Positions 1 to 7,735 of a stretch of 7,743 bases of DNA are shown piece after piece (position 1 is the first letter of the stretch; the number at the start of each line of letters is the position of its first letter). Below the pieces are notes generated by a model. The model was not told the DNA's origin. It saw only the letters and a program-made list of their open reading frames with translations, and did no database searches. The stretch spans positions 1-7,743 of the forward strand of contig JAFWDX010000420.1 of assembly GCA_017515945.1 (NCBI GenBank), read 5' to 3'. The position numbers and the translations under genes are program-made. Origin of the DNA: Blautia sp. Its GTDB lineage: Bacteria; Bacillota; Clostridia; Lachnospirales; Lachnospiraceae.

Positions 1-1893
1 CCATTGCTGATATAAATCCTCCAGCTGTGAAAAAATATCCGCCTTTTCCTCAGAAAGCGCCCGTACCTGATCAACATCGGCGCATACCCGCGGATCCTCC
101 AGCCTGCTGTCGATCTCTTTGTCCCGCTGTTCCAGTTCTTCGATCCTGGCTTCCGTCCGTTTGAGATCATTTTCCTTTTTCCGTTTGCGGGCCTGCTCTT
201 CCTTCTGCTGCTGCCAGTTCTGTTTTCCCTCGGAAACTTCCTGAGCGCCGGCATTTTCATCCGGTCCCGGCGCGTAGATCCGGGTCATTTCATCCCTTTT
301 TTCTATGTAATAGTCATAGTCGCCGATGTAATTGACCAGGGCACGGTTCGTCAGATCCAGGATCCGGGTGGCCGTCTGGTTGATGAAATATCGGTCGTGG
401 GAGACATACAGAACCGTCCCCGTGTAGGTGCACAGAGCCTCCTCCAGGATCTCACGGGAGGCGATATCCAGATGGTTCGTAGGCTCATCCAGGATGATGA
501 AATTGGCCTCGGACAGCATGAGCCTGGCCAATGAGACCCGGCCTCTTTCACCGCCGGAGAGGGAGGAAATCAGCTTGAATACATCATCGCCGGTGAAGAG
601 AAAAGCCGCGAGCATATTGCGGATCTGGGTCTGCGTCAAAGAAGGATAGTCATCAGAGATCTCTTCAAAGATCGTCTTTTCCGGGTGCAGGATCTGCTGT
701 TCCTGGTCATAATATCCGATATGCACCTTGGCTCCGGTCTGGATCCTGCCTTTGTCGGCCCGGATCAGTCCGTTGAGTATCTTGAGGATCGTCGTCTTGC
801 CCGTGCCGTTGTCCCCGATCAGTGCGACACGCTCTCCGCGTTTGATGGAGAAGGAAATGTCCTCAAAAAGGACCTGCCCCGGAAAGGCTTTCGACAGACC
901 TTCCACAGTCAGCACATCGTTTCCGCTGACAACCCTCGGTTCAAGCGTGATCCGCATCTGCGGGGCTTCCTGTATGGGCTTGTCCACTCTCTGGATCTTG
1001 CCAAGGAGCTTTTCACGGCTCTCGGCCCTTTTAATCGATTTCTCCCGGTTGAACTGACGCAGCTTGGCGATGACGGCCTCCTGGTGGGCGATCTCCCGCT
1101 GCTGATTGAGATATTCCTTATACTGGGCGTCACGGATCTGTGCCTTTTTGAGGGAATACGCCGTATAATTGCCGCTGTAGGTCCGGATCGCGCCGTTCTC
1201 CAGTTCGATGACCTTGGTCACGACCTTGTCCAGGAAATACCGGTCATGGGAGACGATGAAAACCGCTCCCGGATAATTCATCAGGAAAACCTCCAGCCAG
1301 GCGATGGAGTTCATATCCAGATGGTTGGTCGGCTCGTCGAGCAGCAGGATATCCGGCTTGCGGATCAGCAGGCGTCCCAGACAGACGCGGGTCTTTTGTC
1401 CTCCGGAAAGCGTATCCACCGGTTTTGTGAAATCCTCTTCACTGAAGCCCAGGCCTTTGAGCACGCCGATGATCTCGCTCCGGTACGCATAACCGTTTTC
1501 CATCTCAAAGCGCTGATTCAGCCGGGTATACTGCTCCATCTTCTGCTCCAGCTGATCGCCCTCCGCCTGCTTCATTTCATGCTCCAGGCTGCGGAGTCTT
1601 TCCTCCATGTCCAGGATGTCCTGGCGGGTGGCCAGCAACTCCTGATGAATGGTGCGCCCGCTCTGCAGCTCCTGGTACTGTGCGAGATAGCCGATGGTTT
1701 TGTCTCTGGCCAGGATCGCCTGTCCCGCGTCCGCGCTCATCTCTCCCATGATGATCTTCAGCAGCGTCGTTTTGCCTGCGCCATTGCTGCCGATCAGTGC
1801 GGCTTTTTCTCTTTCTTCTATATTAAATGTAACGTTTTCAAATAACCGGGAATCGCCAAATGATTTGGCGATTCCCTGACAGGATAAAATCAT
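1..1893 (-). CDS. ABC-F family ATPase, YdiF-like (3' end outside window)
   Basis: Soluble tandem-ATPase protein of the ABC-F family, whose members bind the ribosome and act in translation or antibiotic protection, not transport. The reading frame is open from ATG at 1893 to position 1 (631 codons, no stop). ABC domain 1 has Walker A GSNGAGKTT (residues 35-43), signature LSGGQ (162-166), Walker B ending D186-E187 and H-loop His216. A charged, helical interdomain linker follows (about 240-325). ABC domain 2 has Walker A GDNGTGKTT (360-368), LSGGE (445-449), D469-E470 and His499. Both catalytic glutamates are present, so two active sites are expected. Residues 555-631 are a Gln/Glu/Lys-rich C-terminal coiled coil. 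The last visible residues (EDLYQQW) resemble the usual end of YdiF-type proteins (about 640 aa), so probably only a few codons are missing. There are no membrane segments. The start is fixed by an AGAGG site 9 nt upstream. The gene lies 2 nt after lacZ. The exact subfamily, and whether it confers resistance, cannot be told from sequence alone. Confidence 0.95.
   Translation of the reverse strand, partial: MILSCQGIAKSFGDSRLFENVTFNIEEREKAALIGSNGAGKTTLLKIIMGEMSADAGQAILARDKTIGYLAQYQELQSGRTIHQELLATRQDILDMEERLRSLEHEMKQAEGDQLEQKMEQYTRLNQRFEMENGYAYRSEIIGVLKGLGFSEEDFTKPVDTLSGGQKTRVCLGRLLIRKPDILLLDEPTNHLDMNSIAWLEVFLMNYPGAVFIVSHDRYFLDKVVTKVIELENGAIRTYSGNYTAYSLKKAQIRDAQYKEYLNQQREIAHQEAVIAKLRQFNREKSIKRAESREKLLGKIQRVDKPIQEAPQMRITLEPRVVSGNDVLTVEGLSKAFPGQVLFEDISFSIKRGERVALIGDNGTGKTTILKILNGLIRADKGRIQTGAKVHIGYYDQEQQILHPEKTIFEEISDDYPSLTQTQIRNMLAAFLFTGDDVFKLISSLSGGERGRVSLARLMLSEANFIILDEPTNHLDIASREILEEALCTYTGTVLYVSHDRYFINQTATRILDLTNRALVNYIGDYDYYIEKRDEMTRIYAPGPDENAGAQEVSEGKQNWQQQKEEQARKRKKENDLKRTEARIEELEQRDKEIDSRLEDPRVCADVDQVRALSEEKADIFSQLEDLYQQW
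1848..1876 (-). repeat. Perfect inverted repeat in the 5' coding end of the ABC-F gene
   Basis: Arms GGGAATCGCCAAAT (1848-1861) and ATTTGGCGATTCCC (1863-1876) are exact reverse complements around a single centre base at 1862. In the mRNA this would fold into a hairpin of about 12-13 bp with a 3-5 nt loop, starting 18 nt after the A of the start codon. It encodes residues 6-16 (around GIAKSFGDS), the first beta strand and turn of ABC domain 1, which is a conserved region. No U-run follows the 3' arm, so it is not an intrinsic terminator. It could tune translation or mRNA stability of the downstream gene; that role is inference. Confidence 0.9.
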
Positions 1894-1895
1894 GT

Positions 1896-4800
1896 TCAGA
1901 TACCTCTGAAACGGAAGCTGACCGTCAGCGGAGCACGGTTATCCAGCAGATATTCCGGATGAACCAGTGCGCCCCAGGTGTCATCTCCGCCTATGCCCAT
2001 CTGGCATCCGACCCGCACAAAAGTGTGCAGCACAGGAGGCAGCTCATTGGGATGGGCTGCATCATCAAGCTGATGTGGAGAATACGGCAGCGCGCTCACA
2101 CTCAGTCCATCCGTCTCAAAAAGAAGGCCTGTGCCTGCCGCATCTGTCACCTTTGCCCAACGCACATCCATCTTGTTGCCGCACTCCTGCGGTACCAGAT
2201 ATTTTGCCATATTGTCTTTAACAGAATTGTGATAGATCCCCAGCTTTGCATGACAACGGTCCGGATAGGTCTCCTCCGGTCCGAGGCCGTACCATGTGAG
2301 CTGATCATAATCCGCATCCAGCGTAAAGAGCATGGACAGCTCCGGGAGCAGACCCACATCGGCGCTTTCATCCAGGGTCAGGTCCACCTGTACCGTCCCG
2401 CATGGAAATACGGTGTAGGATACCCGGCAGTCTCTGGCCGGTCTGGTGGGAAGATGATATACGTAAGTCACGCGGAGGGCATCCTCCAGTTCTTCCACGA
2501 GATAATCATCCATCCGCCTGCCATGCATGTGCTTCGGAGATGCATAGAGGCTGGCGGCCTTCCACTGGCCGGCGGCAAAGCCGAGCTGATTGGCCGTATC
2601 ATTGTCCGTCAGCGCACGCCAGAAATTGGGTCTGGGCTGTCTGCAGATCAGTTCTCTCCCGCCATAGCGGTAAGATACCAGCCCGCCGTGAATGTTGGAG
2701 AAAAGGATGTCAAAATCCTCACCTCTTACGCCTGTATTGGCCCATCCGTGAATGACCTCCATCCGCTGCTTCGGAACAGCAGGAATCGCATGGGCGGCTG
2801 CAAATTCCGCATCCGGGTGCCAGGTCTGCTGTCCATAGGCGACTTCATGCCCGCGCCTTGCCCAGATCGTATCCTCTTTCAGGTGGAAGGATACGGTAAC
2901 TGTGAAATCATCCTTTACGGAACTGCCGCAAAGCAGTTTTCCCTCCGGCGTAAACGCACCCATAGCAGCACAGATCGCATCCGGCAGGTCATATGCGCTC
3001 TCTTCCAGAGGCCGGCAGGTATATACTTTCTGCAGCCTGCAGCGCTCCTCTCCGTTTATGTCGAGACGGATGGTGCAGTCAAAATCAGCCAGATCCACAA
3101 ACAGATTTTTGTTCGCCAGATGCAGGACCGGAATGATTTTACCCGTGGCCTCATCTTTGCGCGTCCCGAAATGGATCCGGATATTCTGATAATTATACCG
3201 GACCTCCTGCATCTTTGGCGACGGATCTCTGTCCCGTCCATATACGATCCCGTTGCCGCTGAAATTGTAATCACAGGGCCTGTCCCCGAAGTCTCCGCCG
3301 TAGGCCTGATACTCGTGTCCATACCGGTCCAGTCGTGTCATGGACTGGTCAATATAGTCCCAGATAAAACCGCCCTGGAACAGAGGATCCCTGTCGGTCA
3401 GCTCTGTATATTTGTGCATGGCCCCGCAGGAATTGCCCATGGCGTGTGTGTATTCGCAGACGATGCAGGGCTTCTCTCTGTGATCGCTGAGCCATTCCTC
3501 GAGATCTGTGACAGGCGTATACATCGTACTCTCGATATCCGAAGTCTCCGGGCAGCGTGTATCCCTGTCACGACAGGCGCCTTCATAATGAACCGGTCTG
3601 CCGGGATCCATCTTATGGAAATACCGGGACATCTCAAGGATATTGTTCCCGCCCAGAGACTCATTGCCGCAGGACCAGATCAGGATGCAGGCATGGTTCT
3701 TGTCGCGTTCATACATGCTCTGTGCACGGTCCAGAACGAGTCCGAGATATTCAGGCCTGTCACCTGGAACCATATAGGAAAGGTCGTGTATCCCTTTCAT
3801 GATGGAGTCCCAGACTCCATGGGTTTCCAGATTTGTCTCATCGATCACGTATATGCCATACTCATCGCACAGCCGGTAAAGGATCGATGACTTGGGATAA
3901 TGGCTGGTGCGGATGGCGTTGATATTGTTCTGCTTCATGGTGGTCAGGTCTTTGCGGACCATCTCCTCGGTCAGCACCCGGCCGGCCTGCGCGCAGAATT
4001 CGTGACGGTTGACACCCTTAAAGACGATCCGCTTCCCATTGAGCAGCATGACGCTGTCCCGGATCTCAAACCGGCGGAAGCCGACCTTCTCCACAACAGT
4101 CTCCCGCAGCTCCCCGGCTTCATCCATGAGTTCAAGACACAGCGTATAAAGTACCGGGCGCTCTGCGCTCCATAACAGCGGAGCCTTAACCTCCTGTTCA
4201 AAGGGGTCTGTCAGGGAACAGCCCTCACGGACAAAAACCTTCTCTCCGTCCGGTGAGACCAGGGTTACATTCATCCGTCCGCTGCCCTGTGTCTTCAGGT
4301 CGATCGCCAGACGGGCGTCTGTGTACGCGTCATCCAGCAGGGTACGGATCCGCAGATCCCAAATATGAACAGACGGAGTCACATACAGGTACACATCCCT
4401 GTGGATCCCGCTGAACCGGAAAAAGTCCTGGTCCTCACACCAGCTGCCGGCCGTCCATTTATACACCTGCACAGCCAGCCTGTTCTCACCCTCCTTCAGA
4501 TAAGGCGTCAGTTCAAACTCCGACGGGGTGAAGGAATCCTCACTGTACCCCACATACTGTCCGTTGAGCCACAATGCGAAACCGCTCTCCACACCCTGGA
4601 AGGAAATATACAGCGGGCGGCCCTGCATATGCTCCGGCAGAGTAAATGTGCGCACATAACTCCCCGTAGGATTGAAACGCACCGGGATTTGTCCAGGCTC
4701 AACCTCTTCTCTCCCGTCCCAGGGATACTGTGTATTCACATATGCAGGCACATCATATCCCTGTGTCTGCATATGTCCCGGCACATGGATCCTGTCCCAG

Positions 4801-5021
4801 CCGCTGCAGTCATGATCCGGCTGTTCGAATCCGGCCGGAGCCAGCGAAGGAGAAGCCGCATAGGAAAACTGCCAGATCCCGTTCAGGGAAAGACGGCAGT
4901 CAGACGGCGAATCGGGTAATGCGGGAACATGTTCATAATATCTGTGGTCAGAATGGGCCGGCAGCCTGTTCTGCTGAAATATCTCAGGATTTTTTACGAT
5001 TTCAAAATCAAAATCGGACAT
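1896..5021 (-). CDS. lacZ: Beta-galactosidase, glycoside hydrolase family 2
   Basis: Hydrolyses terminal beta-D-galactosides such as lactose; cytoplasmic, as there is no signal peptide. The 1041-aa product matches the long LacZ type (E. coli enzyme about 1024 aa). Order of domains: N-terminal jelly roll (about 40-220, with motif EDQD at 196-199), Ig-like domain (about 222-320), TIM barrel (about 325-610), second Ig-like domain, then the C-terminal beta-sandwich (about 740-1041). Acid/base Glu454 lies in IWSCGNES and nucleophile Glu523 in IVCEYTHAMGNS. Substrate or metal-site histidines His340 (NRHEF), His374 (SHYP) and His401 (ETHG) are present, as are GGFIWDYIDQS and C-terminal Trp1016 in GIGGDDTW, the counterpart of E. 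coli Trp999. All key residues are intact. An in-frame ATG at 5045 lies 8 codons upstream but has no ribosome binding site. The ATG at 5021 has AAAGGAG 5 nt before it and gives the usual MSDFDF-type N-terminus, so I chose it. The gene is followed 2 nt later by the ABC-F gene. No permease or regulator is adjacent in the window. Confidence 0.97.
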   Translation of the reverse strand: MSDFDFEIVKNPEIFQQNRLPAHSDHRYYEHVPALPDSPSDCRLSLNGIWQFSYAASPSLAPAGFEQPDHDCSGWDRIHVPGHMQTQGYDVPAYVNTQYPWDGREEVEPGQIPVRFNPTGSYVRTFTLPEHMQGRPLYISFQGVESGFALWLNGQYVGYSEDSFTPSEFELTPYLKEGENRLAVQVYKWTAGSWCEDQDFFRFSGIHRDVYLYVTPSVHIWDLRIRTLLDDAYTDARLAIDLKTQGSGRMNVTLVSPDGEKVFVREGCSLTDPFEQEVKAPLLWSAERPVLYTLCLELMDEAGELRETVVEKVGFRRFEIRDSVMLLNGKRIVFKGVNRHEFCAQAGRVLTEEMVRKDLTTMKQNNINAIRTSHYPKSSILYRLCDEYGIYVIDETNLETHGVWDSIMKGIHDLSYMVPGDRPEYLGLVLDRAQSMYERDKNHACILIWSCGNESLGGNNILEMSRYFHKMDPGRPVHYEGACRDRDTRCPETSDIESTMYTPVTDLEEWLSDHREKPCIVCEYTHAMGNSCGAMHKYTELTDRDPLFQGGFIWDYIDQSMTRLDRYGHEYQAYGGDFGDRPCDYNFSGNGIVYGRDRDPSPKMQEVRYNYQNIRIHFGTRKDEATGKIIPVLHLANKNLFVDLADFDCTIRLDINGEERCRLQKVYTCRPLEESAYDLPDAICAAMGAFTPEGKLLCGSSVKDDFTVTVSFHLKEDTIWARRGHEVAYGQQTWHPDAEFAAAHAIPAVPKQRMEVIHGWANTGVRGEDFDILFSNIHGGLVSYRYGGRELICRQPRPNFWRALTDNDTANQLGFAAGQWKAASLYASPKHMHGRRMDDYLVEELEDALRVTYVYHLPTRPARDCRVSYTVFPCGTVQVDLTLDESADVGLLPELSMLFTLDADYDQLTWYGLGPEETYPDRCHAKLGIYHNSVKDNMAKYLVPQECGNKMDVRWAKVTDAAGTGLLFETDGLSVSALPYSPHQLDDAAHPNELPPVLHTFVRVGCQMGIGGDDTWGALVHPEYLLDNRAPLTVSFRFRGI
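1903..1907 (-). promoter_or_regulatory. Ribosome binding site of ABC-F gene, inside lacZ
   Basis: AGAGG on the minus strand lies 9 nt before the ABC-F ATG (1893-1891), within the last codons of lacZ. The lacZ TGA (1898-1896) falls in the spacer. Ribosomes finishing lacZ would stop directly over this initiation site, which suggests translational coupling (inference). Confidence 0.7.
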
Positions 5022-5026
5022 TGGTG

Positions 5027-5033
5027 CTCCTTT
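5027..5033 (-). promoter_or_regulatory. Ribosome binding site of lacZ (decides the start)
   Basis: AAAGGAG on the minus strand, with a 5-nt spacer (CACCA) to ATG 5021-5019. It lies inside the 8-codon extension that would result from starting at 5045, where no such site is seen upstream. It therefore argues for the shorter protein. Confidence 0.85.
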
Positions 5034-5050
5034 ATGGTTTTTCATAAAAT

Positions 5051-5062
5051 AAACAGTTGTTT
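5051..5062. promoter_or_regulatory. Short inverted repeat in lacZ leader, possible operator
   Basis: AAACA and TGTTT half-sites flank a GT centre (plus strand) just downstream of the predicted lacZ transcription start and about 30 nt before the start codon. This is a typical place for a repressor site. The repeat is short and AT-rich, so chance is quite possible; no regulator gene is in view to support it. Confidence 0.25.
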
Positions 5063-5074
5063 TTGCTCACAGCC

Positions 5075-5106
5075 TATATATTCCCAAATTCCGGAGTGTT
5101 TGTCAA
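5075..5106 (-). promoter_or_regulatory. Candidate promoter for lacZ and the ABC-F gene
   Basis: A perfect -35 hexamer TTGACA (minus strand, 5106-5101) lies 30 nt after the lipase stop codon. The -10 is less clear: GAATAT (5083-5078) has the ideal 17-nt spacer but a poor match, while TATATA (5080-5075) matches better with a 20-nt spacer. Either would start transcription about 45-50 nt before the lacZ ATG. With no strong terminator after the lipase gene, read-through is also possible. Confidence 0.5.
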
Positions 5107-5136
5107 TCAGGTAAATGGCCCCCATTTTAGCCCCAT

Positions 5137-7575
5137 TTATCCGGCCATCAGAACCGCCAGGTAATTTGTGATCACGTGAGTGGAGCTGACTTCCTCGATC
5201 TGCTCTATAAACTGTCTGACCAGTGTATTGTACTTTTTGTCTGCTCCTGCGTACGCAAGCACTGTCGGTATTCCCTGCATCTGCAGCGATGCATCGGTCA
5301 TCATCATATATGCAAAGCCCTTCTGGCAGAAATCAGCAGGAATGAGCGGTATCAATGACGTGCCATTGTTTTTATAGTATCCTTTATGGCTTCCGGCTAT
5401 ATTGACGAATGCGGTGGCAAGCTTTTCTGAATCGCTCACAGTGAGTCCTTTGTAAGCTTTTCCTTCGATATCCCGGAAGCAGGATTCTGATTTCGTACTG
5501 GGAGAGATCAGAATATCTTCCCCGTTCCGCATATAACCCCACTGGGAAGGGGCAAGGCGGGGCATAAAATCCTGTGGAATGATATAATTGTGAATGTTTG
5601 CGTAAGCAACGGTCTCTTTTGAGACATTCGGCGTCGCAAAGCAGTATGCATACACTTTATCCAGGCCATAAATCCCGGACAGCTGCACGCCTGCCAGGTT
5701 GGCCACAGCCCCTCCGCGGCTGTGGCCCATCAGCCAGAAACGGACATCAGAGATTTCCCCTTCATGTTTTTGCATATAATCTTTTGTCTTTTCCAGCGTC
5801 AGCCTGCAGGTCTCCTCTGCAGCCAGATCAAATCCTCTGACTGTCTTACCGGTACCCAGATTAAAGTTGCTGATCCACTCGGTATGACCTTTTGTATATC
5901 CCCCGATAATAACGGCGGCGACAAGTGTTTTTTTCTTATCGTTTTCAATAATCTTAAAACCATACTGCAGCCGGACATGGTCATTATCTGTCACGGTGCT
6001 GCCGCCGTTTTCCGATCCGTTCTTGCTGAAAATGAAATTTTCATTCACCTCAAATCCGCATTTTTCCAACATTCGTCTGGCGTAATTGATCCCGTCATTG
6101 CTGTCATATGTCGTCGCGGCGCCCAGCGCAGAAAAAAATGCGAGATCAGGATCTGTCTTTTGGGAGTCAGAGAGGAACCAGCCGTCGGAATAACGGGCAT
6201 CCAGCTGATAAATGCTGTTTTTATCTGACCTCGGGAACTCTATGCTCAGGTTTTTGTATTTTCCGTCCGTATCCGGGATATCCGCGGCCTGACGCACAGC
6301 CAGCGTCCAGGGGCCGCAGGCCTGAATATGAGCCTTCTTTTTGACAGAACGGATATAGACATAACAGCTTTCACTGCCAGATTTCTTAAGTTTATATCCG
6401 TTTGTATCGGAGGAACTGATGTCACCGGATTTAATGTTCTTAACGCCTTTGACCCGGGTAACCGCAATTTCATAATAGCCTGCCAGCGGATCCTTGTTCC
6501 ACTTTACATAAGATGAATTGTCTGACCTTGCTGTTATCACAGCATTCGTGATCCGATTGGGAATTTTTACTGTGCAGATAACGCTGCTTTTTCCCTCTTT
6601 TCCCTTCTTATCAACGGCTTTGACATAAAAGGAAATGGTTTTCCCCGGCTCATAGGTGTCCACTTTTTTCCAGGAAGTTATCGGTTTTTTACAGGTTTTA
6701 TAAAGAGAGTATTCCTTTGCGGGAGATTTCTTCATGTAGACATGGTACGCAGAAGCTCCCTCAACTCCTGTCCATGAGATCTTCAGTTTTAAGTTGGAAG
6801 CCGATTCCAGTGATACGAATAAGTTCTTTGGTTTGGGAAGCAGAGACGCAGCCTTTTTCCTGACCACGTCCGGTTCATCCGGCAGATTCGTGCCCGCTTC
6901 ATTCGCATTGTTATGCAAACGCACAGTACCCGTAAGAGGCAGATCCGGATGGTTTATCAGATACTTCTGCTGGGCAAGTACGGTACCAAGCATTTCCTTT
7001 GACACCTTGACCGCACGATATTCATACCGGATCTCTGTTTTTGTCTGTCTGTCAGTTCTCTGTACGATCAAACTGTTTTCGAAGACATTATCGTATATCG
7101 ATGACTTGATCCGGTTTTCTCCGCTTCTGCTGATGCTGCTCAGGTTTCCATTTTTATCGTACCGGAAAACAGATGTGGCATCACCCGCTTTTCGTGAAAG
7201 TGTTACGGCTTTTACTTTTCCCTCCGCATCCCATTGAAACCGGTACGTGCATTCCGCCACAGTCAACAACTGCACTCTGCCATCAGTTCCAAAGACGATA
7301 TCCTCCTGCGGTCCTGTTTTCAGGTATCCGCTTTCATCATAGCTATACTCTGTAACTCCGTCATAGGAAACGAGACCGTCAGGCCGATACGAAAATGTAT
7401 GGAGCCGGTTTCCGTTTTCGTAAACAGCCGAGAGAACGAACAGCGGTACGCTGCCCCCGGAGGCAGCCAGAACTACAGACATGCTCTGGAAGATCCAGAG
7501 GACTGAGACAACAGCCACGAAGAGCATTCGCAGCTGCTGATATTTATACGGGCGGGTATCTCGAAAACTGTTCAT
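5137..7575 (-). CDS. Secreted class 3-like lipase with YD-like repeats and two Fn3 domains
   Basis: Predicted exported alpha/beta hydrolase of 812 aa. Residues 1-16 are a basic n-region and 17-37 a hydrophobic core, with a likely signal peptidase site after the Ala-rich end (about 37-38). Residues 60-162 hold about five imperfect YD-type (RHS-like) beta repeats, clearest at YSYDESGYL and FRYDKNGNL. Two fibronectin III-like domains follow (about 247-338 and 340-430; WTGVEGASAYHVYMK is typical). The hydrolase domain spans about 474-732. The nucleophile Ser619 is in GHSRGG, the likely acid Asp669 in IIPQDFMPRL, and the likely base His730 in GSHKGYY; their order and spacing fit class 3 lipases. 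I see no LPXTG or other wall anchor, so the protein is probably released or loosely held. The natural substrate (lipid ester or other ester) is unknown. A GTG at 7599 would add 8 residues, but AGGAAGG 5 nt before ATG 7575 favours the shorter form. Parts are AT-rich compared with lacZ (6661-6720 has 20 G+C in 60, against 38 in 60 at 3961-4020). Confidence 0.88.
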   Translation of the reverse strand: MNSFRDTRPYKYQQLRMLFVAVVSVLWIFQSMSVVLAASGGSVPLFVLSAVYENGNRLHTFSYRPDGLVSYDGVTEYSYDESGYLKTGPQEDIVFGTDGRVQLLTVAECTYRFQWDAEGKVKAVTLSRKAGDATSVFRYDKNGNLSSISRSGENRIKSSIYDNVFENSLIVQRTDRQTKTEIRYEYRAVKVSKEMLGTVLAQQKYLINHPDLPLTGTVRLHNNANEAGTNLPDEPDVVRKKAASLLPKPKNLFVSLESASNLKLKISWTGVEGASAYHVYMKKSPAKEYSLYKTCKKPITSWKKVDTYEPGKTISFYVKAVDKKGKEGKSSVICTVKIPNRITNAVITARSDNSSYVKWNKDPLAGYYEIAVTRVKGVKNIKSGDISSSDTNGYKLKKSGSESCYVYIRSVKKKAHIQACGPWTLAVRQAADIPDTDGKYKNLSIEFPRSDKNSIYQLDARYSDGWFLSDSQKTDPDLAFFSALGAATTYDSNDGINYARRMLEKCGFEVNENFIFSKNGSENGGSTVTDNDHVRLQYGFKIIENDKKKTLVAAVIIGGYTKGHTEWISNFNLGTGKTVRGFDLAAEETCRLTLEKTKDYMQKHEGEISDVRFWLMGHSRGGAVANLAGVQLSGIYGLDKVYAYCFATPNVSKETVAYANIHNYIIPQDFMPRLAPSQWGYMRNGEDILISPSTKSESCFRDIEGKAYKGLTVSDSEKLATAFVNIAGSHKGYYKNNGTSLIPLIPADFCQKGFAYMMMTDASLQMQGIPTVLAYAGADKKYNTLVRQFIEQIEEVSSTHVITNYLAVLMAG

Positions 7576-7580
7576 AAATG

Positions 7581-7590
7581 CCTTCCTTTC
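7581..7590 (-). promoter_or_regulatory. Ribosome binding site of the lipase gene (decides the start)
   Basis: GAAAGGAAGG on the minus strand, 5 nt before ATG 7575-7573. The alternative in-frame GTG at 7599 is preceded by CTCCTGA, which is not a Shine-Dalgarno sequence. Confidence 0.8.
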
Positions 7591-7637
7591 TTTTTTCACT
7601 CAGGAGTTGACGGGAACATTTTCTTACTGTAATTCAA

Positions 7638-7662
7638 ATTTTAACACACACTGTTTATTGTA
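7638..7662 (-). promoter_or_regulatory. Candidate promoter region of the lipase gene
   Basis: Two -10-like hexamers are visible on the minus strand: TAAAAT (7643-7638) preceded by TG with one base between, as in an extended -10, and TACAAT (7662-7657). The latter has a TTGCCA -35-like box at 7688-7683, but the spacer is 20 nt, which is long. The extended -10 has no good -35. A promoter somewhere here is likely because the gene needs one; the exact box is uncertain. Confidence 0.35.
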
Positions 7663-7686
7663 TCCACAGTTTCCGCACATAATGGC

Positions 7687-7735
7687 AAATGAGTCAGGGG
7701 TCCAGGTTCCAAAATGAGTCAGGGGGACAGGTTCC
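7687..7735. repeat. Two tandem 24-bp direct repeats at the right edge
   Basis: Copies at 7687-7710 and 7712-7735 start with AAATGAGTCAGGGG and end with CAGGTTCC. They differ at only 2 of 24 positions (TC against GA) and have a 25-bp period. They lie just upstream of the lipase promoter region. Their form resembles intergenic palindromic repeats that often flank Y1 (IS200-like/REP-associated) transposase genes, but no transposase is in the window. Confidence 0.85.

Noticed and set aside
464..1336. Similar stretches encoding DEPTNHLD at two places (about 464-495 and 1307-1336)
   Set aside because: These are the two Walker B regions of the tandem ABC domains, so the similarity follows from protein homology and not from a DNA repeat.
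685..1845. Open frame of 386 codons on the plus strand
   Set aside because: It is antisense to the ABC-F gene, across its conserved Walker and signature motifs; a shadow frame.
1848..1876. ABC-F palindrome considered as an intrinsic terminator between lacZ and ABC-F
   Set aside because: It lies inside the ABC-F reading frame and is followed by CGGTTATTTG, not by a U-tract.
1860..3890. Open frame of 676 codons on the plus strand
   Set aside because: It lies wholly antisense to lacZ, whose catalytic motifs are all intact. Its translation has no recognisable domain, no ribosome binding site was seen, and the long opening is explained by codon bias of the minus-strand gene.
1896..5021. Classic lac operon or a complete galactoside uptake system
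   Set aside because: No permease, phosphotransferase component, regulator or galactose-metabolism gene is present in the window.
5113..5127. Small hairpin AAATGG/CCATTT after the lipase stop, considered as a terminator
   Set aside because: The stem is only 6 bp with a 3-nt loop and no T-run follows on the minus strand, so it does not support an intrinsic terminator.
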